DNA of 64,000 nucleotides from Diploscapter coronatus (Eukaryota; Nematoda; Chromadorea; Rhabditida; Rhabditidae), in NCBI GenBank assembly GCA_964036155.1, contig OZ038422.1, positions 5,789,201 through 5,853,200 on the forward strand, in the 5' to 3' direction. Position numbers and translations under genes: made by a program. Numbering within the stretch: the stretch's first letter is position 1; each line of letters begins with the position of its first letter. The notes below the pieces were generated by a model that worked only from the letters and a program-made list of their open reading frames with translations, had not been told where the DNA came from and did no database searches. This document shows, piece after piece, positions 1-13,615 of the stretch.

Positions 1-1369
1 ACGATTTGATTTCTTTCGTTTTGAATGCATGTTCCCTGAGTAAAACTATGACATTGATCATTTCGATAGGCACGTAAGAACTTTTATTTCAGTTTAAAGT
101 GGATATAGTTTGGCAGTCTGAGGGAGGACGATCAGAGACCTCTTGTGACCTACCTCCAGTTTATTATCTCAACCAATTTCTTTTCCCAATTTGTCATATG
201 ACGTATTCCATTAGTGCGAGGAAGTATCATAGCTTTGCTGTCTTTACAGTATAAACCGAATTACTCAGGGTGGATCAAATAACTTTATTCCTTGGGAGCA
301 ATGTAGATTGACAATTGATGTGGTGTGTGTGAGTATATGTGTGTGAGTGAGTGAGAAGGGGAGGAGCAAATCAGAGCCGAGATAGAGATAAACATTAGAG
401 AAAGAAAACGAAAGAGGGCGGGCCAGATCAGTTTGGCCCGTGTTTGGATCTCGTTGACGATAATAGCTGTGATTTCGCTACTGCGACCTATGTCCAGTAG
501 ATTTTTGTTGTCTAAAGAAAGTGCTCCCCAGGTCTGGTTTTGCAGGATTCTACAACACATGACTGTATTTTAAAAAGAAATAATTGCATTGATAGTTTTC
601 GTTTTAGAAAAAAAAATCAATTTAAATTTAAGGAAATAATGTTTTAAAATTTAATTTAGCTCAATACTCATTTCATGGACATTACTTCAGCCCGGGAGTA
701 TCAAATGGCTTGCACTAAGACTAGTACAGCGCTCTTTTGCAAGAACAAGGAATACCAAATCAGCTCAAGCCAAATCTCGCATTGTCCAATATTTGCACTA
801 CACTTGATATTGAAATATATCCATAGTTAGTCATAGCACGTTTCAGAAAAAATTACGTGAATTTCCTAATTTTTACTACCAGTATAAGTCTTTTTAATTG
901 CCCCGATAATTTTTAATCATCATAAGTTTGAATTCATCAATGAGCAAATCGTTCCATCCAGCTATGATTTTACTTCTGGCTTTTGAGCATCCGTCAACAT
1001 TTCTACATGTTTTAAAACTCTGAACCTATTCTTTTCTGTTATTGTTTTTGATTAACAATTCTATCATAACTAATGATTTCGATAGGTTTTGATTATCTTT
1101 GATTGGATTCGATTCATCAATTTTCTAAAGTGTATAAAGAGTTGTCGCCTCATCTTGATAAATAATGCCATAGGTTTGCACAGTTTTGCTTGTTGCATAA
1201 AAGTTTTCCAAGAATCTGCAAACTCAAATTCAAACAATAATCTGCTTCACTTTCAAAAAAAGTTTCAGTCTCTGAATTTATGAATGATAATTCCTTTTTA
1301 CTTGGGTTTCATAGCCTCAATGATCATTGGAAAAGGTGAATAGAATTTAGGACTAATGGTAATTCTAAC
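1..1369. other. Upstream noncoding region, nothing firmly coding
   Basis: No exon with a protein-family signal was found here. A purine/GT-rich stretch (gtgtg and gagtgag runs) lies near 320-360. A 91-codon minus-strand ORF crosses it but has no recognisable motif and no convincing splice sites. The right part is presumably the promoter region of the DEG/ENaC gene starting at 1370. Confidence 0.5.
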
Positions 1370-4300
1370 ATGCAAAAGATAGAACATTTGGTCGATCGAA
1401 TTCGTATTCGACTGCATCTTCCGAAGCCACAGCGACAGTGCAGTTGTCACGAAAACGACCCTCCTCCATGGACTGGGGAAATTCACGGGCTTAGCCAGGT
1501 TGGATGGGAACAACGGCATCTTGGATACTTTACTGCATTACAACCATTCAGTATGAAGGAATAATGTGGAAAATGGCGTTCTCCTATCATCAGTCTAACT
1601 CTTTCTATTTCCATATGATCTTTCCTCATACTGTACGGCTGTTAAACTCGAAATTTCAAGATGACACAAAGTTTAGATGATATTATAGTTGATAATGACA
1701 GGCTCTTCAAAGCGAAACTTTGCAAATGCGTGCATTCTGGTGGATGATTATGACGATTTGTGTGATTTGTGGAGTCGGCACTACCTCCTTGGTCATTATC
1801 GAGTATATTGATGGGCCTACAGCTACAAGCACTACAATCCGATTGGTTTCATAATAGTCCACAAGGTTCTTATCAACTATAAAATTAGGTCAGCGATTTG
1901 GAATTGCCAGCAATTGCTATATGTCCGAAGGTACCGGATGGCTTCAATCGAACTGGGATTATGGGCGATATTATGGGTTCTTTGCCAAACATAAGCTATG
2001 ATTTGGCATTAGATGTCTTGAGGTGCCAGTTTCGCATTTCTGATCATGCCGATAATTTCTTCAGGTATTTCATTGCTGGTAACGGATTGGAAAACATGGA
2101 CACAGTTTCGTATATGAATCGCACTTATCTCAGCTATTTGAATAATCTGTACAAAAATTGGTCGATCGGGTACACGACGGAAGAGTTTTTCAATTTGATG
2201 CAGGTTAGGGAATTCCAGACAAACTGCTCATTTTGGCAGACAATTTGGATTCTTCTCAGCGTTGTGGCCTCGCAACCCATTTGATAGAAAATTCGGCACC
2301 TGGAATTTTCGCGACCACTATTTCTGAAAGAATTACTGAAAAGGGGTCGCGAAAAATCCAACAAAAGATCGCGAATAATCCATGTTACCTTTTGATGATT
2401 AATTCAAGGACAAGTACGGGTACAAATGTGAGGAATTATTCTTGGAATGCCAGTTGGGTGGAAAAACAATGGACTGTTGCAATGATCTGATGGTGCGCAA
2501 AACAATGATGAGACGAGGCATTTGTTATCAGACGAGACGGGGAATCAATCAGGTTAAGAATCATCAATTCTTCATTCATGAGTTCATTTTAGTCTGATGC
2601 GGATGATATTGGACGTATCATCTTTAGCTTGAAGGCGTCACCAAGTGCAACCAACCCAGATTACAATTATACTCAGGTTGTGACGGTTTAGTTTTGGAGA
2701 AATACGCATTCCTTTAGCCTCAAATTATTGTATACGTAACTGATAACCACGATAATATCGTCGATTTCCCACGGTTTTATCTCTACGCAAACGAGTGGAA
2801 TCGAGTGAGATTTACTGCGCGTTACATCGAACTGATCAAGAAGAAAGGCATCTGCACGAATGAGGCAAGTGCCCTATACCAATGAACAAACCAATGCGAT
2901 CCTTCAAGATATTCGGTCGAGATGCTGAATGCCAAGTCAGAAAATGGTATCTCTCAAACATCATCTATCCATTCAACTGCACATTGGCCTATATGAATGA
3001 AATCAGTAAACTTCCACCGACAAACGGCACTTGTAGACCTGATATCATTGCTGATAATTATTTCAACAACATTCAACTCGTTTGGAACAGCGTTGATGTG
3101 AATGAAGAGGTTGGTATGAGTATGATTTAGGTAATTTCACGGTGAAAAGCTACTAGGTTAATTTAAATTAGTGAAAAATTAATAGCAGATTATGATAATT
3201 TTTCGAAAATCAATCACATCATATCCAAGAAAAACTCATCGTTTTGCTGAAAATAACAATAGCATTGAGATGGTGGAGTGAGTGGCAATACTGAAATTCA
3301 ATTCCAAATAAATTTTCCGCATTTTTTGAAAATGAAAATCATTTCTTATGATTTAGAAAACTCTGGGCAGATGCCATCAAAATCACGATATGATAATTCA
3401 GATCAATTATTTAATAAAATAGTACTGTGAATAATTCTATAATTTCTATAACTAAAATATGGCTCCTAGAAAAAGACACCACTTTTTTCTTTTCGTCTCT
3501 TGCTTTCTCATACTATTTCTTAGAAAGGGTGGTGTCTTTTTCTAACTGGTGTCCCGGTGTCCTGGTGTCTTTTTCTATGAGCCCTAAAATATCATCAAAT
3601 CTCACATGATTTATCCTTCCAGTGCACCCCTGGCTGTCAGAGGTGGGATTATCAAACAGTGCTGCAGCAGAGTCAGACCCTTGAAGAGTTTATTGGTTAC
3701 ACATTCAATCTCGAAGCTTCCTTCAACGATCTTCAGTATGAATATGTTAAAGAAGTGTATACGACATCTGTGCCCGGATTCATGTCTCAAATTGGAGGTG
3801 ATTCTTCCAGAGTTTGCATAGTTAAATTGCAAATTTAGGTCAATTTGGGTTTTTCCTTGGATTGTCAATAATCACTCTGCTACAAATGTTCCTGTACATC
3901 TTACACTGGATTTTAAAGCTTATATCATCCAAGTGTAAGCAAGTTATTTACAGTTCTCAAGGCGTATTCGATGTTCTGATGAAGCGACATGGTAATAGTT
4001 CTTTTAAAAGTTCCAATTTTGATATCACTACGAATTCAGCACATATGAATGGTCAGATTCCTAATCACGCTCACTCATTATATCCGCCATCAATGTCTGA
4101 TCAGAATGACTACATCGCTACTTTGGGACACCGACATTTAGCTGATCACCATTCACTTGAGGCAAGGTTTATTTAGTTAGTTAGTGGGCTAAAAATTGCC
4201 GAGAACCTATAGCTGAGACAAAATAAGTGCTGCAAAGTTGAAAAAGAAAAATTTTCATTGCGCAATTTCAAATGAACGTAAAGATCCATTCTTCGTGTCA

Positions 4301-4690
4301 TAAAATTGTCGAAATTTTGAATACAAATTGTGTCCAAATTAATAATTCTATTCATTCTGTATCAGAACTTCGGTCATCGACTATATTCTAAATGATGATA
4401 ATTGTTTGCAGACAATTCAATCGGTTAGTTCGAGCCAGACAGACGTTGACGAGGAGAAGGACACGGATACAGATTTGAGGACGAGCAGAGAAACGATATC
4501 GTCTGAAGAAGCCGATATTTTGCGACGATATCGAAGAGGCAGAAGAAGGGATCGTCCTAAGTTCGAGATGCCCGTCATCCACAAAATGGACCATGTCGAG
4601 TTGCCGAAAATCTCGCATGAAAAATGGAACACATCAAAGAATGAAACGTCTAACAATGATGACACGAAGAATCAGGAACAGGATCGATAG
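1370..4690 (+). CDS. DEG/ENaC (degenerin / acid-sensing type) sodium channel subunit, 10 exons, about 646 aa
   Basis: Exons: 1370-1498, 1702-1845, 1889-2203, 2409-2552, 2593-2676, 2718-2864, 2909-3109, 3623-3797, 3839-4161, 4412-4690; all phases agree. The protein would form an amiloride-type, voltage-independent cation channel in the plasma membrane. Visible are the N-terminal gating HG (residues 39-40), RAFWW leading into TM1 (about 55-76), the post-TM1 motif LPAIAICPKVPDGFN, a large extracellular region with many cysteines (CCNDL, YPFNCT, CTPGCQRW), and TM2 with GGQFGFFLGLSII, whose G-L-S fits the G-x-S selectivity filter. A hydrophilic tail of about 170 residues ends in an acidic then basic stretch. 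Two introns (2865-2908, 4162-4411) appear to use GC donors. If the second is not spliced the protein stops at 4176 without the last 92 residues. The subtype (acd, del, asic-like) cannot be assigned. Confidence 0.9.
3461..3583. repeat. 123-bp miniature inverted-repeat element, copy 1
   Basis: It lies in the intron between exons 7 and 8 of the DEG/ENaC gene. The left terminal 20 bases read GGCTCCTAGAAAAAGACACC and the right end is their reverse complement with one mismatch. It is flanked on both sides by CTAAAATAT, a 9-bp target-site duplication. A second copy of the same length is at 31013-31135. Inside, a second inverted pair of the gacacc block makes a nested hairpin. TSD length suggests a Mutator- or Merlin-like non-autonomous element (inference). 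Confidence 0.88.
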
Positions 4691-4731
4691 TCTTTCATTT
4701 GCCCTTTCAACTTTGTCATGTTTACGGGTGA

Positions 4732-4737
4732 AATAAA
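4732..4737 (+). terminator. Polyadenylation signal of the DEG/ENaC gene
   Basis: AATAAA lies 42 bases after the stop at 4690. Its position supports the use of the last exon (4412-4690) rather than termination at 4176. Confidence 0.6.
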
Positions 4738-5276
4738 TACCTTCATTATGCTTTTTCCGCATATTTTTGCATCTGTTTTCAAAAATTGACCATTTCCATC
4801 ACCTATTTTCAAGTTTATGTATCTAGCAACAGAGAGGCGTGAAACTACATCATGGGTTGATTTCATAACCGCAACTCTATCTGAGGCAAAGTCATGCAGT
4901 TCTCCTCTTTATGCAACGAATTGAGTGGCTGCATTCGCGCTCTGTCACAAGCAAGGGCAGGCGAGTTCCCATGGAGAGTGGAGAATCGATACGCTGTCCA
5001 GTCTCCCTTCCTCGCTCTCCGTCGTTCTTCAACCTCTTCATTCTCCAGCCTATTTCTTTCCCTTGGCCTCAGATCCATTCGACGTTCTTATTCCCGAGTC
5101 TGGAAGCATTGATTCCATCCTTTGTTTATCTTACATTTTCACGTTCAATTTTTAAACGAAATAAACACTCGTTGAACCAAATTCTCAGAGCGTTTTGTTT
5201 TCTAAATTTTAACTTCAATTAAATTTTGAAAATTTAGATACGAACGAATCAACGCAGTTCAGTATAACAACCAAAA
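4738..5276. other. Intergenic region upstream of LITAF gene 1
   Basis: A moderately GC-rich stretch (4890-5110) with CT-rich runs precedes the first LITAF gene and is likely promoter sequence. Overlapping plus-strand ORFs are short and match no family. An acceptor-like ttcag ends at about 5262, 14 bases before the ATG, and could receive a spliced leader. Confidence 0.4.
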
Positions 5277-6428
<1,152 letters not shown>

Positions 6429-6827
6429 TGATCTCATATATATTGAAATTTGTATTTATTACAAATGTTACGAAATGTTTGTCTTACATAAAAAGTGAAC
6501 TATCACGTGATTTTGTTTAAATATTGTCTTAGTTTATCAAAGAATACGTGCTAAATTTAATTCGTGAATATAAAGACCAGGCTATCTTTTCATGTGAAAT
6601 TACATAATTGTAATCAGGAAAACATATTATTGATCAACAATAATTGTCCTTTATAAAACCTATCATTATGGTTTATCATCAAAATTCACGGTATTTGTTA
6701 ACTTGCAGTTGCCCGGGCGATGTATTCTGTCTAGGTAAATGGAAAATTTCCTAAAATACCAAAGTTATTTCTCATTTTTCTAAAACCTTTTCCGCTTTTA
6801 CAATATCTAATATTTGAAAGAAGTAAT

Positions 6828-8802
6828 TTAAGAGAGTGTATTTGTAAGACCCGAACAGTCCTTAAGAAAAATCCGCATTTCAGAAAAAGTCTGAAAAATC
6901 GTGATTTAATCATAGAGGTAGATATCCCTATAGGTCCTAATCACAAAATCGAGAAGATTAGGTCCCACTCTCAAAAGTGGGTGGAGTTATGCTAATTTGA
7001 AAATTGCGATTTTGACGCTAAAGTGACCATCAGATGGTACAAAGAAAACTTTTTTGCTATAGAAGATTTTCGAAAAATTTAAAAAGCACCATATAGCCCA
7101 TGTAATTGCACATCTTCTAATATATAGGTTTTGTGGGGTCAACCACTTTCTAGTACGATAGGTTGTCCTGATGTCAAAATAGGGGGTAAAAATACTTCCC
7201 AAATTTGCAGAAAATCGCTTCCCCTGAACAAAAAATATTATTTGTGTAAATGAACGGATACCATAGGGTTATTCTCCATGGAAAACTGCATCGAAATCAG
7301 CCAGGGAAATTGAAAAATAAGGGTACTCTTTTTGAGAAAAAAACGCCCAAAGATGGTGTGGTTAGAGGGTCGAAAAGTGAAAATGTGAGGTACATATTCC
7401 AAATTGTATACCAAACGATAGAGCTTACCAAACTAAGTAACTTTTGTGAAGACACCTCGTGGTTATCTATTATGGTATGGGAGTGGTACTTCAAAAACCA
7501 AAATTTAATATCAATTTTCAAGAAAATGGTACGAGAATATTTTCATAGGTAGTCTACCAAAATTCGGGCTAAAATTAAAGCTAGAGACATCTATTAATTA
7601 TTTTCATCCAATTTGGAGTCGAACAATACCAAACATGGTATTGTACCAAATGGTAGTGGCTCATATGGTCAAATTACCATTTGGTAACCAATACCCATCA
7701 TTTTATATACCAAACGAAAGCCCTTATTGAGCTGAGTAATATGCTGAAAATCGCTTGAAAAAGAGATTAGTCTATCGCCTTTTATGGTCATTTGAAGATA
7801 TCCCTTTTTTGGCATTTTTCGATAGGTGATTATAGTCATTTACAATGATGGTATAATGCAACCACTTGCTGAAATTGATAGAAATGGACTCGAATATTAC
7901 TCCCCAGCCGATTTCGAGTCGATTGATATCCATCTTGGTATAGTACTACTCGGGTACCATATGGGTGGTATACCATGGACCCATATGGTAGCATGGTAAA
8001 GTGATAGCACGATACTCTAGGAAGCAAAAATGAAGTATTGCCCTCCAACTGCTATATTCAGAAAAGATTTTCCGAATTCGTTTGATTTTACAAAAGTTAT
8101 GAATTTTTGAATATTTTTGTCATTTTTGTAGGTCTGAACCATTCAAACCTCCATACCACGCATACCATAATAGATAACCATGAGGTGTCTTCACAAAGTT
8201 TGCTCAGTTTTTCATTGCGCGTTGAATGGTATATAATTTGTGGGGGTTTTCATGAAATTTAAAAATTCGACCCTCTAACCACACCATCTTTGGGCGTTTT
8301 TTTCTCAAAAAGAGTACCCTTATTTTTCAATTTCCCTGGCTGATTTCGATGCAGTTTTCCATGGAGAATAACCCTATGGTATCCGTTCATTTACATAAAT
8401 AATATTTTTTGTTCAGGGGAAGCGATTTTCTGCAAATTTGGGGAGTATTTTTACCCCCTATTTTGACATCAGGATAACCTACCGTACTAGCAAGTGGTTG
8501 ATATCCCTAAATCTATATATCAGTAGACGTGGCCCATTGCCTAGTCTAACATCCTTTTGGAATTTTTCAGAAATCTTTTATAGCAAAAAAGTTTTCTTTG
8601 TACCATCTGATGGTCACTTTAGCGTCAAAATCGCAATTTTCAAATTAGCATAACTCCGCCCACTTTTGAGAGCGGAACCTAATCTTCTCAATTTTGTGAT
8701 TAGGACCCATAGGGGTATCCACCTCTATGATTAAATCACGATTTGTCCGACTTTTTCTGAAATGCATAAAACTGTTCGAGTCTTACAAATACACTCTCTT
8801 AA
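6828..8802. mobile_element. About 2-kb foldback element with TTAA at both ends
   Basis: Two arms of about 540 bp (6828-7370 and 8265-8802) are nearly perfect reverse complements. The left end is TTAAGAGAGTGTATTTG and the right end is its reverse complement ending in TTAA. The middle (7380-8260) holds further, less perfect inverted blocks, many containing taccaaa or catggta. No ORF resembling a transposase is present, so it looks non-autonomous. TTAA at both ends fits a piggyBac-type target duplication (inference). Related sequence lies at 19640-20508, 42348-43250 and 46899-47240. It sits between LITAF copies 1 and 2. Confidence 0.85.
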
Positions 8803-9417
8803 ACAATAACCTAGCGAGATATATCATAAAGAAACTGGTTCCTGTTTTGCCAGATTTCGTTCGCATTAATTTCCGGTAAATTTAAAAATATCTCTTGCAC
8901 TACAAATATATTAATTTAATTCGAACCTTCTTTTGAAATAGCATTTTATTTCTTGCTACTTCTTCTTATTTTAGAAGTTTTTCATAATTTTATAAGAATA
9001 TTTTGGAAAATTTTCATTGTGAACTGTGTCGATTAACTTCCTATTTTATTCAGTATTTCTTTGTTCAAATGGGATAAAATTTTAGCGTTTCGATAAGTAA
9101 TGTGAAAGAATAATAAATTATAGAAAATATCGTCATAATTTAAATTTTTTATTCAATATTTTAGCTTGAATATTCGGATAGTAACATAAAATTCATTTTT
9201 ATCTTCTAAATTTTGAAGTGTGATATAGTCGATCTCTAAAATTTTATCTTTATACATACATCACGAAGAGGTTACCTTTAATTTGAATTTGTATTAGTTT
9301 TCACCTGCTCGTCTAAAACAACCACTGCACTCGAAAATGCCTCGAATTTTGAGTTTCGCTATCCCACTTTATCGTTTTGGATATTGATTAGCTCTGTGCA
9401 TTTCAAGCATTTCAGGA
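8803..9417. other. AT-rich intergenic spacer before LITAF copy 2
   Basis: No ORF or RNA gene is supported. The sequence is AT-rich with homopolymer runs. A tttcag acceptor motif ends 2 bases before the ATG at 9418, which suits trans-splicing of a leader directly onto the start codon. Confidence 0.45.
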
Positions 9418-10212
9418 ATGAGTGAGAAACACGATCAAGAAGATCAACCCCCTCCATATGGATGTAAGTTTCATTGAGTCGACTTCTTTCTAATGGTAAG
9501 ATTTAGCCGGAGAAAATGCTCAGCCAACCACAATCTATGTAGGCTCGGTTGTGTTCGATAAAATCCCGACACAGGTTCTTTGCTCAAGATGCAACATGAA
9601 TGTAATTTATTTTGATATTGGTCAATCTGGATTCGGCACAATGGCGGGATGGCGTAGCGCGAAATGACGAAAACACCTTTCTTTATTTAACGAAGCTCAA
9701 ATAATAATTAATAGAAATGCGAATGAAAAGGAAGTATTTCGTCATTTTCGGGCTTCGTCAAATCTAGAAAAGCGTTTCGTCATTTCATATTGCTTCATTC
9801 CGTCATAACTTGTTCTCCAAACGACTTTTACTCTGCTTATTCAAATTTATTCACAAAATACCAGGTCATCACAACGCTGAAATTCAAGAACGGACTTCTT
9901 ACGTGGTTGATGGTTGGTGGAATGGCTCTCTTCGGGTAGGGAACTTATGAATTCACATTATCATGATTCGTACACAACCATATTCTTATTACTGTGAGTG
10001 AATGAGCCAATTGCAACACAGTAGTGCGCAAAGTTGTAAAAATTTTATTACGAATGGTTGAATTAGTCAATGATATTTTCTCTGAGAAATGCCTGAATAA
10101 ATTCAGATGTTGGATCTGTTGCTGCGTGCCTCTCTGCATCGACTCCTGCAAAGACGTGCAGCATTTCTGCTCGTCCTGTCAGGCCTTTCTGGGAACTTAT
10201 AAACGAATATAA
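9418..10212 (+). CDS. LITAF-domain protein, copy 2 (105 aa)
   Basis: Exons 9418-9463, 9507-9601, 9865-9935 and 10107-10212 give 106 codons including stop. It is shorter than copy 1 because the Pro-rich exon is missing, but it keeps a PPPYG motif. The LITAF domain has LCSRCN as first knuckle, the hydrophobic LLTWLMVGGMALFG and CWICCCVPLCIDSC, and FCSSCQ as second knuckle, ending TYKRI. The third exon is 71 bases long with the same phase as in copies 1 and 3, showing tandem duplication of the whole gene. An endosomal membrane role is inferred from the family. Confidence 0.9.
9638..9813. repeat. Small palindromic element in an intron of LITAF copy 2
   Basis: The left half contains cgaaatgacgaaaacacc and the right half its imperfect reverse complement (gcgtttcgtcatttc), giving arms of about 40 bp. 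It lies in the intron 9602-9864. It is probably a degenerate miniature inverted-repeat element. Confidence 0.55.
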
Positions 10213-10343
10213 CCGAGAAATAGTACTATGTCAACTTCTTTCTTCATTTATTTTTTACATTAGTCCCAAAAACTTCTTAAGCATAAATGATTGGTCTATT
10301 TTTAAAAATGTTTAGATTCTCTTTATTTTTCGAAATCGACGAT

Positions 10344-10578
10344 TTGAAATTGTTGCAACGTCGCAAATAGCATATGGCCAGTGTAGGGGATTGGTTGATA
10401 GGATTTCCTTTCCCACACTATTTCGCACTTCTTGAGTGTCATGCGGTTTAAAAGTTACTATTTGATAAAGATTTTAGTGGATAACGCTACGCGTCCTTCC
10501 AAACCATGTTGCGACATTTTCAAGAAAGCGTTACATCATTTTCATATCGCAATGCTGCGTCGTTGCGACAATTTCGGG
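10344..10578. repeat. Small inverted-repeat element between LITAF copies 2 and 3
   Basis: The left end gaaattgttgcaacgtcgca and the right end (tgcgtcgttgcgacaatttc) are imperfect reverse complements over about 30 bp. The region between 10213 and 10822 otherwise holds nothing I can support. Confidence 0.5.
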
Positions 10579-10822
10579 ACCCTTTTAAAATCTTGTAAAT
10601 TATCGTGATAAACTGGAATAAAATATTCTTATCAGAGAACTTCATAATGTCATTTACTTCTTTGAGAATAGAACAAAAGAAGGTTAATACCTGCTGAGTT
10701 AAGTATAGCAGCAGCTGATAAGAGCCCTAAAATTGAAATTATTTGATCGATTTTATTTTCTAGGTCAACATTATCATAACAGATTTTTTTTCTAACGCAA
10801 TTAAAATTACACAGTAAAAATC

Positions 10823-11391
10823 ATGGGCGCAGACAATCCAGGGAATTTTGGTAGGTTCATCAACCGAAATCTTTTTTTCCAAATTAAATTATGAAACTTT
10901 CAGCTCCACCACCTGTTACAACTCCATTCGTAACGAATGTCGTCATTATGAACATAAATTATGGGCTCGTCCCACAAGCAGTCACCTGCCCGCATTGTCG
11001 TCAATCAGTATTATTTCAAATTTAGCAAACATTGAGAAAAGTTTGGTTTGATTTCTAATGAACAACGGGAATGAATAACTTTAGCAGTTTTGATAATAAT
11101 AATCATTGATTCTTGCAGGTTGTCACAGAAATTGAGCCAGAGAGTGGAATTCTGACTTGGATTATTTTCGGCGTGCTATTCTTACTGCTGTAAATTTTTC
11201 ACTATGTGATTAGATTTGATTATATAGATTTTAGTTGTTGGCTATGCTGCTGGATACCATTCTGCGTGGATGGTTGTAAAGATGTTCGACATAAGTATGG
11301 AAATTTTGATAGGAGTATTTTGTTCCAAATCTATAATTTTAGGTGTCCAAATTGCAAAGCAATTTTGGGAAAAGGAAGGAGAATTGGATGA
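10823..11391 (+). CDS. LITAF-domain protein, copy 3 (103 aa)
   Basis: Exons 10823-10850, 10904-11007, 11119-11189, 11235-11294 and 11343-11391 give 104 codons including stop. The first zinc knuckle is TCPHCR, the hydrophobic segment is ILTWIIFGVLFLLL followed by CWLCCWIPFCVDGC, and the second knuckle is KCPNCK, ending in a basic GKGRRIG. The N-terminus keeps APPPV but no PPxY. Unlike copies 1 and 2, its last coding exon is split by a 48-bp intron (11295-11342). The gene converges with the GT31 gene on the opposite strand; the spacing between stop codons is only about 290 bp. Confidence 0.9.
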
Positions 11392-11678
11392 CTAATTTTT
11401 GCCTAGGCTCGAGAACCATCAATTTATCAGTTCTATAACCAATAGGCAATTACTATATGATGGAGTGTGTCTTTTCCACATTATTTCTTTCAAATTACAT
11501 TCTCTCGTCTATCTCTAACTATAGGACTCCGTTATCCGCCACTCTGTCATTTATCAATTGCCACGATAAGATATGTAGCTCTATGTATAGAAATTTCATT
11601 TGGTTCATTTATTTCTAAACGCCATTCTAAATTGTAACGACTAGATAAATAAATTCACGTCAAAATACGAATTTCTGT

Positions 11679-13615
11679 CTAATGACATTTGAGGTTGTTT
11701 AGAATTTTTAGCCATTCGTCAATTTGCTGAGGAGTTCTATATGAGTGGGCTGCGAATATTAGCGGAATCTCATTTTCATCACATTTACTTGTTTCTGGTT
11801 TGAACTCCTGAAATTAACCAAAATTAGCCGTTCTCATTCATTTCATGAAAATTATTCCATTTTACCCATTCATAAGGAATTATGTGATCGCCCCAATCGT
11901 ATAGCTTAACGCCAGCTGATTCGGCTACCATTCCAGTGTAAAATAGGTCCTAAATTGATAATAAAAATAAACTACCCTCCTTTATTTCATTCTAAATTTG
12001 GTTAACATTTTTGAAAAGATATATTGAAGATTGGTGAGCACCAATTCCGAAAGTACGATGTTGAATTTCATAGGAAAACGAACCTCAAATTGAAATTCGT
12101 TGAAATTAGCTGTATTTTTAATAATAGCTTCAAGAGCTTCTCGACTCAACAAGTAAATTGGACCATTACAGTAGGTCGGATAGGTTTCACGGCTCCAGAC
12201 TGAATATGGTATGTACCTGAAAATCAGATTTTCAGATGTCAATTTCGATGATGTTGTTGAAATATTTATAGCTCCTAGATATTTCTTATCCAAATTTAAC
12301 AGGATAACTACTTCGGAAAAAGTCTCTATTTGCTATTTCCATACTATTGCTAATTTTGGATATATATCTTTGTCAAATAGTGTTTGTCGGGAAATGTGGC
12401 ACTCATTTTCTCAACAGGTACTTTTCTACTAATACCAACCATTTGCTGTCCTTGCTCCTTTTTGGTATAGAATCTATCCACAATTTGCCAGTTGCCGATT
12501 TATTTGCCCAATGTGAAGAATCGTTTCTAAATTGCGATGACGCTGTCATAAACCATGAGGTTTCAATGAGTTTCACCTCAAGTAGTACATCATGCGATCG
12601 GGGTTTATGATTACATCGTCATCGATTTTTAGATAATATTTTGCATTTTGACACCACGTCAGGAAGAAGTCCATTCCTGCATATACCTGGAACAACAAGA
12701 TCTTTGCAAAAATCTTATCATCCAAATATCAATATTGATGAGATATTGGATGAGGTTTAAATTGATCAATTCTATTCACCTTATGATGAAGATTCCAATA
12801 ATTTTCTTCGAGGTCCGTAATAATAATATCATTAAACAAATCCATTTCTTGAATTATGCCCATCAGATTGTCATCGTTTGGTTGCGAAATAAGAAAATAA
12901 ACCTTGATTTCCAATTTCTGAAAAAAATACATCGATTTCCATACTTACAAGTGCATAAATTGAACAAAGATGTTGGAAGAAAACATTATCATTAGTTGAC
13001 ATTATGCTTTACTTACATTTATGGAATCACTTCTTGACCTGCTTGCCCAGGTCTGCCGAATTTTCTTGCGTATTTCCACGTTACTGGCCATCGAAAGCAC
13101 AATTGCAACTAGCACTGTCTCGCTAAATATTATTTTCCGAGTTAATTTCTTTCTAGAAAGATCATGTTGATAATTTCAAAGGATTTTCGTAGGAAAAGAT
13201 ATTCTATATGAGATTAATATTTAAAAACCTCCATAAAAATTCGCATGAATACTTGTGGCCATACCTCTGTGCACATTGAATTCCCTTTGGAAGATGGAGG
13301 AATTGATACTGAACCGTTGAATTCTTATAAAACATCCATCGATACTCCGCTAAACCACTGAATTTGTTCATGTTACCCAAGTAACTTGATAGAATCAATA
13401 AAGGAGAAATTATCCATGAATAAATGTAGACGAATAAAATGGCATCTGAAGTAGCGAAAGCAAATTTTTATTTAATGACAGAACAACTTACAAATAACAT
13501 AAAGAAATATTTTCAGTCGTTTAGTTTTCAAAAATTTTAGAAAATGTCGAGCAATCCTTGATCCAATAGGTGGCAAATTCGTAGATGTGTAAAAAATTTG
13601 ATCCTTTTGAAACAT
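11679..13615 (-). CDS. GT31 beta-1,3-galactosyltransferase-like enzyme, 9 exons, 369 aa
   Basis: Exons from 5' to 3': 13492-13615, 13265-13445, 13017-13122, 12780-12917, 12577-12686, 12422-12526, 12084-12216, 11866-11949, 11679-11807 (370 codons with stop). It is a type II Golgi membrane protein: a short basic cytoplasmic tail, then one membrane anchor at about residues 34-60. GT31 motifs follow in order: IRQTWAS, VYFLIS, the metal/UDP-sugar binding KIDDDV (DDD at 205-207), DSKW, YPTYCNGPIYLLS, FEDLFYTGMVAE and a C-terminal region ending NLKCH. Enzymes of this family transfer Gal, GlcNAc or GalNAc in beta-1,3 linkage during glycoprotein or glycolipid synthesis; donor and acceptor cannot be read from the sequence. 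Length is normal for the family. Confidence 0.92.

Noticed and set aside
285..560. 91-codon minus-strand ORF near the left edge
   Set aside because: No family motif, no clear splice sites, and part of it is a translated GT repeat.
4890..5222. Overlapping ORFs of 70-100 codons upstream of LITAF copy 1
   Set aside because: All three frames are open because the stretch is relatively GC-rich; none matches a family.
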